Numbered from the stretch's first letter, positions 16,973 through 25,118 are shown. The stretch is DNA of 64,000 bases from Kaistia sp. 32K (GCF_016629525.1 NZ_AP024269.1:1178001-1242000), one strand, 5' to 3'. Program-made: numbers and translations. Notes: generated from the sequence alone by a model not told the origin.

Positions 16973-17302
16973 TCAGAGCAGTTCTTTCTCCGGAGGCATG
17001 CGGTCCACCTTGCTCCGCGTAGGGGCGGGCGTCCCGCGACGGCTCGGAGATGGGCTGCGTGTCGTCCTGGCGAGGGCAAGCAGGATCAGCCCTGCCGCAT
17101 ATCCAACCTGTGCCGATCCGGCAAGGAGCGCCGCCTGGAGCAAGATATCGACACCAGACTGATGCTGAATGGCGCCCATGATCGCGCTGAAAATGGCGCC
17201 GCCGAGCACGGCCAAGATGAATGGTGGGAACGAAACCATGCAGCTCGCTGCTGCGCCTGCCAGAAATGCTCCAAGGCAAAGGCCGATCACGGCGTTTCCC
17301 AT
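16973..17302 (-). CDS. Small membrane protein, possibly ExoX/SyrA-like EPS repressor
   Basis: A 109-residue protein with about three hydrophobic segments (residues 3-22, 26-45, 52-80) and a basic, Pro/Ser/Arg-rich C-terminal tail. The segment DILLQAALLAGSAQVGYAAGLILL resembles the hydrophobic core and QxGY pattern of the small EPS regulators ExoX/SyrA of rhizobia, which act at the membrane to lower EPS synthesis post-transcriptionally, probably via ExoY. The gene lies antisense and downstream at the end of the EPS operon, which supports such a role. The ATG at 17302 has no clear ribosome-binding site, so both start and function are tentative. An overlapping minus-strand frame (to 17537) looks like noise. 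Confidence 0.5.
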   Translation of the reverse strand: MGNAVIGLCLGAFLAGAAASCMVSFPPFILAVLGGAIFSAIMGAIQHQSGVDILLQAALLAGSAQVGYAAGLILLALARTTRSPSPSRRGTPAPTRSKVDRMPPEKELL

Positions 17303-17419
17303 TCACTAGGGCCCATTCTTTCTTAAACCAATCGGGCCAAGACGTCATCTTTTTGCGGGGGGGGGCGTCTGACCAATCAGGCCGCTCGGAGCAGCAGCAG
17401 TGCTTGGAGGTGGCGGAGA

Positions 17420-17560
17420 TGCCGGACGCGCCGATCGCGATCCCCGCGCCGGAATCGGTCCTGAAGTCCGAGATCCTTGTCTGCGATTGCCGCGATGTCC
17501 TCCGTTCGCTGCCGCGCGGCCTGTCCGGAGCCGTCAAGCCGCCGGACCCTTCATTTCTGG
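17420..17560 (+). pseudogene. Possible 5' remnant of a DNA methyltransferase gene
   Basis: From ATG 17420, with GGAGG nine bases upstream, the plus frame reads MPDAPIAIPAPESVLKSE followed by ILVCDCRDVLRSLP. The second piece resembles the start of N4/N6 DNA methylases (ILxGDCxxxLxxLP), but the DPPY motif that should follow is absent and the frame runs into the antisense of the sulfatase gene. It may be a truncated gene end or a chance resemblance. The G9 run at 17357-17365 lies just upstream. Confidence 0.22.
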
Positions 17561-19071
17561 CTGAAGTTCGTGATGTTCGGCGCTGGCGGGTTGGGACGGT
17601 CCTTCAGCGTCGCCTCATATTCCTTCACAACCTTCAGGATGGGGCCGGACGCCCAAGCGAACATGCCGGCGACGATGAGATCCTCGTGCGGGTCCATCTC
17701 GATGTTGTAGATGATCGGATACCCGGCCAAAGGCGCGCTCGTGGAGAAAACACCCGGCTGCCGTTGCGGCCCGATGCCGGTGGGATGAACGGCGGTGAAG
17801 TAGGCCCGCCACTGCTTCCAGCGCACGGCCAGAAGGTCAGCGCCGACAAAACTCAGCAGGGCCTCGCGATGACCGGTTGCGCTCTTGCCGAGCAGAACAT
17901 CGGTCTGGTCAACACCGTCGATCGGGCGGTCCGCCGGCAGCTTTGCGCCGACGATGTCGGCGAAGGTCGGCAGGAAGTCCATGATCGAAAACATCGCGTA
18001 GGAACTGGTCCCCGGCGTGACGTGGCCGGGCCAGCGGATTAGGGCGGCGGTACGGATCGAGCCTTCGGTCACCTCGCCGAGCTCGCCACGGAACGGGCCG
18101 GCGTTGCCCATGTCCGGGGTGCCGGCGTTGCCGAATTCGCGGGCGGTCTCACCGAACGGTCCGTTGTCCGATGCAAAGACAACGACGGTGTCGTCCTCAA
18201 TACTAAGTTCCTTCAGCGATTCGAGAATCTGCCCAACGTGGAAATCGCCCTCCATCAGCTTGTCGCCATAATTGCCGATCCGCGATTTGCCTTTGAACGA
18301 TGCCGAAGGCAGGTTCGGCACATGTCCCATGGAGAAGGGAAGATAGAGGAAGAACGGCTTACCCGCCTTGGTCTCGCGCTCCATGAAGTCGATCGACTTG
18401 GCGGTGAGCTCGACGTCGATCTCGGCGCGCACTTCCGGCGTGTATGGCTTCACGTTCTTCAGAGGTCCGCCTGCGACGGCCTCCTGGATCTGCGGCCCCA
18501 GGCGCAGCAGCTCGTCACGGGGAGCATCGACGGAATGCGTCATCTCGGCCGTATCGACATAGGTAGCGGAATCCCAGGAGATATCCGGCGGGATGCCGTA
18601 AAATTCGTCGAAGCCGTGGCTGGTCGGCAGGCTCTCCGGTGCGGACCCGAGATGCCACTTGCCGAAGATCGCGGTGGCGTAGCCGACGCTCTTGAACATC
18701 TCCCCCATGGTGAAGGCGTTCTTCGGGAGCGTGTAGGGGCTGCCCTCGACCGCGATCAGCGACAACCCGTTGCGGATCGAATATTGCCCCGTCATCAACG
18801 CCGCCCGGCTGGGCGTGCACGCGGGCTCCACCAGGTACTGGGTTAGCCGCAGCCCGTCGCGCGCCAGCCGGTCGATGTTGGGCGTCGGCGCGCCGCGCAA
18901 CTCGCCGCCCCCATAGGGCCCGAGATCGCCGTAACCGATGTTGTCGGCGAGGATGAAGACGACATTGGGCTTGTCTTGCTGCGCCAGCGCCACGTTGCTT
19001 GGCATAGGCAGGGCCGCCAAGGATGACCCGAACGCCAGCACTGCGAGTGATCTCCGTACGGTCTGGTGCAT
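17551..19071 (-). CDS. Exported sulfatase (formylglycine type)
   Basis: A 506-residue sulfatase with a signal peptide (to about residue 31, cleavage near VALAQQ). The active-site motif CTPSR (Cys about 85) matches C-x-P-x-R, in which Cys is oxidised to formylglycine by a separate enzyme not in this window. KWHLG (about 138-142) and HGFDEFYG are conserved sulfatase segments. In the metal site near the N-terminus the usual Asp-Asp is Asp-Asn (ILADNIGYGD). It would hydrolyse a sulfate ester in the periplasm. The start is the ATG at 19071, four bases after GGAGGG; one 12 bp upstream is also possible. It is the last gene of a run with a second sulfatase (94 bp upstream) and an outer-membrane protein. 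Confidence 0.88.
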   Translation of the reverse strand: MHQTVRRSLAVLAFGSSLAALPMPSNVALAQQDKPNVVFILADNIGYGDLGPYGGGELRGAPTPNIDRLARDGLRLTQYLVEPACTPSRAALMTGQYSIRNGLSLIAVEGSPYTLPKNAFTMGEMFKSVGYATAIFGKWHLGSAPESLPTSHGFDEFYGIPPDISWDSATYVDTAEMTHSVDAPRDELLRLGPQIQEAVAGGPLKNVKPYTPEVRAEIDVELTAKSIDFMERETKAGKPFFLYLPFSMGHVPNLPSASFKGKSRIGNYGDKLMEGDFHVGQILESLKELSIEDDTVVVFASDNGPFGETAREFGNAGTPDMGNAGPFRGELGEVTEGSIRTAALIRWPGHVTPGTSSYAMFSIMDFLPTFADIVGAKLPADRPIDGVDQTDVLLGKSATGHREALLSFVGADLLAVRWKQWRAYFTAVHPTGIGPQRQPGVFSTSAPLAGYPIIYNIEMDPHEDLIVAGMFAWASGPILKVVKEYEATLKDRPNPPAPNITNFSQK

Positions 19072-19164
19072 CATGCCCTCCATGATCCATCTCGGACATC
19101 TGATCCCGTTTGAATCCCTCTGCCGTCGACGAATGCCGCCGCTGTTTCCCTCCCGTCGCGGCCG

Positions 19165-20613
19165 TTATTTATACCCCTTGAAATCCTCGCCTGGACGGAT
19201 GTTGGGATACTTCTTGAGGCTCTCCTCATACGCGATAATGAGGCGGGCGACCGGCGCGAAGCTCCAGCCTTCGGTCAGCTTGGTATTGAACAGGTTCCAG
19301 TTCTCATGCGGGTCGCTGGTCAGGTCGAACTGCATGGGGAATTGTGGCTTGACGATCGGTTTGTCCACGCCCTCCGAATAGCGCAAAATGGTCTTGTAGA
19401 CCTTCCAGCGAACGGACATCAGCTCTCCATCGGGGCCGAATTGCATATAGCTGTCCCGGCCGGTCGTGGCGCTCTTGCCAAGCAGGAAGGCGGAGGCATC
19501 GATGCCATCGATCGGCCGGTCCTTGGGGACCAAATCCGTTCGACCGGCGACGCCGGCGAGCGTCGGCAGCCAATCATGGGCGCTCAAGATCTCCTGAGTG
19601 ACGATGCCGGTCGGAACGTGCCCGGGCCACCGAACCATGGCGAGGGTGCGCATGCTTCCTTCGAAGGGCGGCGTGAAGAAGCCGCCACGGAACGGTCCGT
19701 CCGATCCGCCGCCCGCTCCAGCAACCAGGCTCGGAGCTGTCGCGTTGTCGCTGCTCAGAATGACCATCGTGTCGTTGTCGATGCCCGCCTGCTTGATGGC
19801 ATCGAGGATCTGACCGACGCGGACATCCATTTCGCCGACCAGATCGGAGTACGCGCCGCCGCGCTCGACGGATTTGCCGGCAAAATTAGGATTGGGGATG
19901 GCCGGCGGGTGCATCTCCGAATAGCCGACATAGACGAAGAAGGGCTTCTTGGCGGCTGCTTCTCGTTGAATGAAGTCCACCGTCTTGGGGATGATGTATT
20001 TCTCGTCCACAATCGGTCGAACGTTCAGATCGAGCGGCATGACCGGTGTTGAAGCCTCGCCTTTTCGTCCTTGCCAGATCATCGGCACTTCCACGCCGGA
20101 CTCCTTGAAGAGCGGATAGGACGTGTAGCCGGCCTCGTCCCAGGAGTTCTTGATGCCCCACCACTCGTCGAAGCCCATGTCGCTCGGCAGTCGGCCCGGC
20201 ACTTCGCCGAGATGCCATTTGCCATAGAGCGCGGTGGCGTAACCAGCTTCGGACAAGAGTTCGGGAAGCGTGTGCTCCCAGGGCGACAGGCCGTAGGGAC
20301 CCGTGCCCGGCAAGGGCACGGTATAGGTTCCCGACCGCACGGATTGGCGTCCGGTCATGATGGCCGAGCGGGTCGGCGTGCATTGGGCCTCGACATAGTA
20401 GCTGTTGAAGCGAATGCCTTCGCTCGCGAGCTTGTCTATGCGCGGCGTCGGCGTCATGCCGCCATAGACGCCGAGATCGCCCCAGCCCGTGTTGTCCAGC
20501 AGGATGAAGACGATGTTGGGCTTCTGCTCCTGCGCCGTCGCCGGCAGGGCGGGAGCCATCGTCGCGCCGATCATCGCACAACCGAGGTAAAGCAGCCTGG
20601 CGCTAGGCTTCAT
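19165..20613 (-). CDS. Exported sulfatase (formylglycine type)
   Basis: A 482-residue sulfatase with a signal peptide (about residues 1-28, PALPATAQ). The catalytic motif is CTPTR (Cys about 78), followed by SAIMTGRQSVR; KWHLGEVPG and MGFDEWWG are the next conserved blocks. Like its neighbour it has Asp-Asn rather than Asp-Asp in the N-terminal metal site (LLDNTGWGD). The two sulfatases share the same order of motifs but differ through most of their length, so they are diverged paralogues rather than a recent duplication. The ATG at 20613 follows AGGAGG; an in-frame upstream start lacks a site. Substrate unknown; the neighbouring outer-membrane protein suggests uptake or sensing of an aromatic or other small sulfated compound. 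Confidence 0.88.
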   Translation of the reverse strand: MKPSARLLYLGCAMIGATMAPALPATAQEQKPNIVFILLDNTGWGDLGVYGGMTPTPRIDKLASEGIRFNSYYVEAQCTPTRSAIMTGRQSVRSGTYTVPLPGTGPYGLSPWEHTLPELLSEAGYATALYGKWHLGEVPGRLPSDMGFDEWWGIKNSWDEAGYTSYPLFKESGVEVPMIWQGRKGEASTPVMPLDLNVRPIVDEKYIIPKTVDFIQREAAAKKPFFVYVGYSEMHPPAIPNPNFAGKSVERGGAYSDLVGEMDVRVGQILDAIKQAGIDNDTMVILSSDNATAPSLVAGAGGGSDGPFRGGFFTPPFEGSMRTLAMVRWPGHVPTGIVTQEILSAHDWLPTLAGVAGRTDLVPKDRPIDGIDASAFLLGKSATTGRDSYMQFGPDGELMSVRWKVYKTILRYSEGVDKPIVKPQFPMQFDLTSDPHENWNLFNTKLTEGWSFAPVARLIIAYEESLKKYPNIRPGEDFKGYK

Positions 20614-20712
20614 CGTGGCTTCCTCCTGGCGATTGCCTTGCCGCGGAATTCGCTGCGCTTGGGCAGGCGGCAAGAGCACGAACAGATGGAGGGCGGACCG
20701 AAAAGCTCGTCC

Positions 20713-21750
20713 TCAGTTCCCCTTCGCCGGCGCTGAAAACGGGAGGTTGACAGTCAGGTACACGCTCCCGCCCTTGGTTCGGTTCTCGGTGTCAAACTCG
20801 AGATAGCCGCGCAGGTTGGTGAAGATCGTCCTGCCCTGGACGGTGAAGTTGTAGCCGATCTGCGGACCGATCCCGAAAGTGCGTCCCTCGAAGCCGCCCA
20901 ACGCCGCCGGCGCCCCTTTGTCGGGCGTCAGCTGCACATAAGCAAAGCCGACGGCGCCGACGAAGAGCTTCTCGTTCAGGAAGTGCGATATGCCGACATC
21001 CAGATGTGAATCGATGCCGTTGCGATAGTCCGTATCAGGATTCTCGAAGTTATAGGTCAGGCCCGCGGTCGCCGAGAACTCCAAGCCGGTCTCGGTATTG
21101 AGATAGGTGTAGGCGCCGCCGACGTCGATCGCGGCATGTCCGATCCCCAGATTGGCGAGCCGGTTGGGGTCATAGGCGCCCACCGGGATATCGCCGGTGA
21201 CATAGGTCATCCAGTTGTGAACGCCGTTGTTCCAGAACAGCTGCGCCGTGGGATAGAGATCCCCGAAGCCGGTGACGTCGTCGGTCCGGCTCGCCGACAG
21301 CGCTCCGATCCCGACGTCGGCAGACGTCTGGTTCCAGCCTGGGAAAAAGCCCAGCGAAAAACTGGGGCGTCCACCCAGGATCGTCGTGTCGAGGGTGTAG
21401 GTCGGCACGATCAACTGGGCGAAGAAATCGGTGTCGACACCGAAGCTCAACGCGTCCCCGCGGTTTAGCGGCACGTCCCCGCCCGCCTTGCCCGAATAGA
21501 AGTAGGACACCGCTGACAACGAAAACCCCGGGGCGGGCGCGACGGCTGCAAAGCTGCCGTACTGTCCGGGTAGCCAAAAGCTGACACCGCCCTCGTCCGC
21601 ATACGCGGCCTGTCCCGTAGTTGCCAGCACCGCCAACGCAATCAGGACAGCACGCCATGGGCATCCGGTCCTGACCGCCGCCTGCGACACGAGCGCCGTT
21701 GCATGTCCTGGTGTTGAGTCGGATTGCGTCAGAGCACGTCGGAACCGCAT
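20713..21750 (-). CDS. Outer-membrane transporter-like protein (MetA phenol-degradation/SphA type)
   Basis: A 345-residue protein with a signal peptide (hydrophobic about residues 33-52, cleavage near QAAYADE) followed by a predicted beta-rich chain of alternating short polar/aromatic strands ending in the typical outer-membrane terminal pattern VYLTVNLPF. FFPGWNQTSADVG, TGFGDLYPTAQLFW and GIGPQIGYNF match the 'MetA-pathway of phenol degradation' family of putative channels. It may let a hydrophobic substrate through the outer membrane to the two sulfatases encoded just downstream. The ATG at 21750 follows GAGGCGG; a frame start 60 bp upstream adds residues unlike a signal peptide. Confidence 0.75.
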   Translation of the reverse strand: MRFRRALTQSDSTPGHATALVSQAAVRTGCPWRAVLIALAVLATTGQAAYADEGGVSFWLPGQYGSFAAVAPAPGFSLSAVSYFYSGKAGGDVPLNRGDALSFGVDTDFFAQLIVPTYTLDTTILGGRPSFSLGFFPGWNQTSADVGIGALSASRTDDVTGFGDLYPTAQLFWNNGVHNWMTYVTGDIPVGAYDPNRLANLGIGHAAIDVGGAYTYLNTETGLEFSATAGLTYNFENPDTDYRNGIDSHLDVGISHFLNEKLFVGAVGFAYVQLTPDKGAPAALGGFEGRTFGIGPQIGYNFTVQGRTIFTNLRGYLEFDTENRTKGGSVYLTVNLPFSAPAKGN

Positions 21751-22052
21751 GATATCCGCCTCGTGCGCTACCCCTGACCAGTGCCGGCAAGTCCACTCCC
21801 AATGTACCACAACCCCATCGGGCCGAGCAGTTTAAAGTCACGCATAGACGATCGGGGTAGTCCGTTGTTCTCCCGACCTCGCGTAAAAGACTGACGTTTC
21901 TTACAAATCTGCACCTAGCGCATTGGGAGGGCGTCAAGGGCAGGCTAAAGGCAGAAAGCGTCGGGCGCCTTCGGCTACTCGTGCGGCGCTGTCGCAGCAG
22001 GCTTTTTGCGGCGGGAATCGGCTAGGCACGGCTCCTATGTCAGGGGAGCAGC
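21751..22052. other. Divergent intergenic region, no gene seen
   Basis: This 302-bp stretch holds the presumed promoter of the outer-membrane protein/sulfatase operon and the ribosome-binding site (GGGGAG) of the small plus-strand gene. No repeat or RNA element was recognised. Confidence 0.4.
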
Positions 22053-22328
22053 ATGGCCGAAATCGTCAGACGCACCTTCGCCGAGGGCGAAGGCGTTGTC
22101 GCCGAGGAAGCCGATTGGAAATCGCGCCAGCTGGATCTCGACGTCCGGGGCTGGTCCTCCTGTTGCACCTTCGTGACCGGTAAGCCGGCCGATGATCTGC
22201 AGGGCGAAATCCGGAAGAAGCTACCGAAGTCGTTCCTGCAGGCCGTCGAGCCGCAACAGCCGGTCGGGGGCTGGGTCCGCGGCGCGCGATGGGAGCTCGA
22301 GGCGGCTATTCGCAGCCTCGAGATTTGA
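22053..22328 (+). CDS. Small hypothetical protein
   Basis: A 91-residue soluble-looking protein that I do not recognise. The ATG has GGGGAG four bases upstream, and codon choice (third-position G/C) fits a real gene. It has mixed charge, a Cys-Cys pair (SSCCTF), several Trp, and a KKLPKSFLQAV segment; there is no signal peptide or membrane helix. It is convergent with the phospholipid methyltransferase gene and separated from it by 10 bp. Confidence 0.6.
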   Translation: MAEIVRRTFAEGEGVVAEEADWKSRQLDLDVRGWSSCCTFVTGKPADDLQGEIRKKLPKSFLQAVEPQQPVGGWVRGARWELEAAIRSLEI

Positions 22329-22338
22329 TTGGATCGAC

Positions 22339-22950
22339 CTAGATCTCAGTCGTCTTCGTGAATTGTAGGGCTGCCGTAGGATTTGAACCAACGTCCCGGC
22401 TGATCCGATAGACAGCTGCCGGCGGCAAATTGAGGAAGGTCCCGCCCAGCCGCCTTGCGCGCAAGCCGAGACGGTTCTGGATCGTATCCGGCACCGGACA
22501 TCGCATGCCGTAGGTGAACTGGTAGAAGCCGCAATGCGGCCTGAGGTGGCGAAACGCGCCGTCAAGGATGTCGACGACCTGTTGTCGGGGCATCGAGAGA
22601 AGGCCCAGCCCGCTCAATACGGCACCGGCCGTGATGCCGTCGAGACAACTCGTGCGGGCCAACTCAGCTGCGTTCATCTCCAGCACGCACGCACGGGCGA
22701 AGCGGCGGCGCAGGAATTGCGCGAAGCTGGGGTTCAGCTCGACCAGGACAAGGTCCTGCTCGGCGACGCCGCGGTCGAGCAAGGCCCTAGTGAAAACACC
22801 CGTGCCGGGACCGAGCTCGATGACCGGGCCGGTCTGGGGACCCACCTCGCTGCTCATCAGGCGGGCCAGCGCACGGCCGGACGGAGCGATGGCCGCGGTG
22901 CGCAGCGGAGCAGCGAGCCACTGGCCCAAAAAGTACATACTGGTCTTCAT
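22339..22950 (-). CDS. pmtA: Phospholipid N-methyltransferase (PmtA-like)
   Basis: A 203-residue SAM-dependent methyltransferase. IAPSGRALARLMSSEV is the family's N-terminal block and VIELGPGTGVFTRALL (about residues 43-58) is the SAM-binding motif I; VLVELNPSFAQFLRRRF follows. PmtA methylates phosphatidylethanolamine to phosphatidylcholine at the membrane, a hallmark of alphaproteobacteria. The ATG at 22950 begins MKTSMYFLGQWLAAP; the longer frame upstream overlaps the response-regulator gene and is rejected. The family usually ends near NLPPAAVYRI; here about 20 more residues follow, part of which is read from a tRNA-like stretch (see findings). It is divergent from a two-component system that probably regulates it. 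Confidence 0.83.
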   Translation of the reverse strand: MKTSMYFLGQWLAAPLRTAAIAPSGRALARLMSSEVGPQTGPVIELGPGTGVFTRALLDRGVAEQDLVLVELNPSFAQFLRRRFARACVLEMNAAELARTSCLDGITAGAVLSGLGLLSMPRQQVVDILDGAFRHLRPHCGFYQFTYGMRCPVPDTIQNRLGLRARRLGGTFLNLPPAAVYRISRDVGSNPTAALQFTKTTEI

Positions 22951-23024
22951 GACTGAATCGTCCCCACTTGCAGCGCTTCGATGGGGAGCCTGTCGGCCAC
23001 AGGACTTGCGCACGCATGGCGCGG

Positions 23025-23041
23025 TGACGTCATGTTGACGT
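23025..23041. promoter_or_regulatory. Direct repeat TGACGT with 11-bp period, candidate response-regulator site
   Basis: TGACGT at 23025-23030 and again at 23036-23041 are spaced exactly one helical turn apart in the 138-bp gap between pmtA and the OmpR-type regulator gene. OmpR/PhoB-family dimers bind head-to-tail repeats with this period, so it is a candidate site for control of both genes. Confidence 0.45.
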
Positions 23042-23088
23042 AAGGTACCCGCGTCATGACCGGTGAAGAAGAAGCGAAGGAGCAAGCC

Positions 23089-23763
23089 ATGCGGCTGTTG
23101 CTCGTCGAGGACGAGCCGGAAATGGCGGCAGCGCTGGAAAGCGCCTTGCGGCGCCAGGACATTGTCACCGACCGGGCCGACGGGCTCGAGCTCGCACGCG
23201 AGATGGCGCTGGCGGGGCGCTACGATGCAATCGTGCTCGATCGCGGCCTGCCGGACGGGGACGGTCTCTCCCTGATTCCTTTCCTGCGCCAGCGCGACGC
23301 CCTGATGCCGATCATCGTGCTCACCGCTCGCGGACGGCTGCCCGAGCGGGTGACAGGTCTCGACCTCGGGGCCGATGACTACCTGGTCAAGCCTTTCGCC
23401 TTCGAGGAGTTGCTGGCGCGGCTGCGCGCCGTTATGCGCCGGCCTGGCCAGCTCCGCGCGATGACCGTCAAAGCCGGTCGCCTGTCCTTCGATCTGGAGC
23501 ATCGCGAAGCGCTGGTGGATGGGATGCCGCTCGATATTCCGCGGCGGGAACTCCTCGTCCTGGAAGTCCTGATGCGGCGTGCGGGGCGTATGGTGACGCG
23601 CGAGTCCTTGATGGAAGCGGTGTTCGGCTTCACCGATGAGGTGCAGTCAAACACGCTGGATAGCCATGTTTCGCGCTTGCGGCGCAAACTCGTGGATCTG
23701 GAAGCCGATGTGGCAATCAAGGGCGTCCGCGGTGTCGGCTATATGCTGATGGAAGCCCGATGA
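23089..23763 (+). CDS. OmpR-family response regulator
   Basis: A 224-residue regulator: receiver domain (residues 1-115) with the acidic pair in LLVEDEP, phospho-acceptor Asp in IVLDRGLPDGDG (about residue 50), and Lys in DDYLVKPF; then a winged-helix DNA-binding domain (about 125-222) with NTLDSHVSRLRRKL. I chose the ATG at 23089, with AAGGAG six bases upstream, over an in-frame ATG 33 bp earlier, because the protein then starts MRLLLVEDEP directly. Its stop overlaps the histidine kinase start (ATGA). It is divergent from pmtA. Confidence 0.92.
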   Translation: MRLLLVEDEPEMAAALESALRRQDIVTDRADGLELAREMALAGRYDAIVLDRGLPDGDGLSLIPFLRQRDALMPIIVLTARGRLPERVTGLDLGADDYLVKPFAFEELLARLRAVMRRPGQLRAMTVKAGRLSFDLEHREALVDGMPLDIPRRELLVLEVLMRRAGRMVTRESLMEAVFGFTDEVQSNTLDSHVSRLRRKLVDLEADVAIKGVRGVGYMLMEAR

Positions 23764-25118
23764 GCCGCAGGCGCGGGCGCAGCCTTCAGGGCCAGTTGAT
23801 CCTGCGGCTCGTGATCCTGCAGAGCGCCATCCTCTTCGCCTTGCTCCTGGCGCTGGGTTTGCGGGGGGATCTGTTTTCCTATCGCTCAATGGATCGCACC
23901 ATCGAGATCCTCCGTGACGCGCTCGAGCGAGCTCCGTCCGGCGACATGCGCCTGCGCGCCACGGCGGCGTTGACCGCCTTGCGTCAAGCCGAAACAGGGC
24001 TCTGGTTCGTCATCCGCGACGCGGGCGGGCAGCGCCTCGTCGAAGGGACGGTCCCACCGGCCTTTCTACGATTGCCCCAGGCGCTCGACGGCATCGGACA
24101 GGCCCGCTTCGGCGCAACCCTGGATAGCGCCGCCTTGGACAGTCCCGAGGCGCGAATGCGCCAGGTCACTTCGCCCATCGGCGAGGTCCAGATCCTGACG
24201 GGTACGGAAAGCGCCGCCTCGTTCGGCATCGTCGCGCTCGGTGCCGGGCTGATCGTCCTCAACGTCGGACTGCCTATGCTGTTCGTGACGGTCCTGGGCA
24301 TCGTGATCGCCACTCCGCTGGTCGTGCGCGGCGCGATCGCCGGGATTGCCAAGGCCGAACGGCAGGCGCGACTCATCGATATCCGGCAGCGCGGGGTCAG
24401 GCTGGACGCTTCCGACACCTCGCCGGAAATCACTTCGTTGATCGATGCATTCAACGAGGCGCTGTGCCGGCTGGACGACGGCTACGATCGGCAACAGCTC
24501 TTCCTGGCCGACGCCGCGCATGAATTGCGAACACCGATCGCCATCATCGGCACCCGTATTGAAGGAATGCCGGCGACCCCGGAGCGGGCGCAGCTCAAGG
24601 CGGATGTCGGCCGGCTCGCGCTGCTGAGCGAGCAATTGCTGGATCTGGAGCGCCTGAATCGCGATCTGGCGAACCTCGCCCCCCTCTCGCTGGGCCGCCT
24701 GGCCAAAAGAATAATCGGCGACATGGCGCCGCTCGCCTTTGCCGCTGGCTATGAGCTTGACTTTGCCACAACGGCCCAGGATCCGATCGTCAAAGGCGAG
24801 GAGGCTGCGCTGGAACGGGCCTTGGCCAGCCTGATCCAGAACGCGATCGATCATGGCAGCGGGCGCGGCACCATCTTGATCAAGATCACGGCCCCGGGCA
24901 CTGTCGAGGTCTGCGACGACGGGCCGGGCATCCCCCTCAACGAGCGCGAGCGAATCTTCGAGCCGTTTCACCGGTTGAAGCCACGCTCCCGCGGAACAGG
25001 ACTCGGCCTGCATCTGGTCCGGCGCATCGTCGACCTCCATGGTGGCCGCATAACCGCCGGCGAGACCGAGACGGGCGGGACCCGGATGACGATGGCCCTT
25101 CCAGCCGCCGACCCCTAA
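23760..25118 (+). CDS. EnvZ/QseC-type sensor histidine kinase
   Basis: A 452-residue membrane kinase. TM1 (about residues 13-35), a periplasmic sensor part of about 120 residues, TM2 (about 158-185), a HAMP linker, the H-box DAAHELRTPIAIIG (His about 249), then the ATP-binding domain with N-box LIQNAIDHG, G1 DDGPGIP and G2 GTGLGLHLV. It should phosphorylate the preceding regulator. The ATG overlaps the regulator's stop, giving translational coupling. The signal is unknown; the pmtA neighbour suggests membrane or lipid stress. Confidence 0.92.
   Translation: MSRRRGRSLQGQLILRLVILQSAILFALLLALGLRGDLFSYRSMDRTIEILRDALERAPSGDMRLRATAALTALRQAETGLWFVIRDAGGQRLVEGTVPPAFLRLPQALDGIGQARFGATLDSAALDSPEARMRQVTSPIGEVQILTGTESAASFGIVALGAGLIVLNVGLPMLFVTVLGIVIATPLVVRGAIAGIAKAERQARLIDIRQRGVRLDASDTSPEITSLIDAFNEALCRLDDGYDRQQLFLADAAHELRTPIAIIGTRIEGMPATPERAQLKADVGRLALLSEQLLDLERLNRDLANLAPLSLGRLAKRIIGDMAPLAFAAGYELDFATTAQDPIVKGEEAALERALASLIQNAIDHGSGRGTILIKITAPGTVEVCDDGPGIPLNERERIFEPFHRLKPRSRGTGLGLHLVRRIVDLHGGRITAGETETGGTRMTMALPAADP

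Noticed and set aside
17357..17365. A run of nine G as a possible assembly error or phase-variable tract
   Set aside because: It lies in non-coding DNA with no supported gene across it, so no frame switching can be argued from this sequence.
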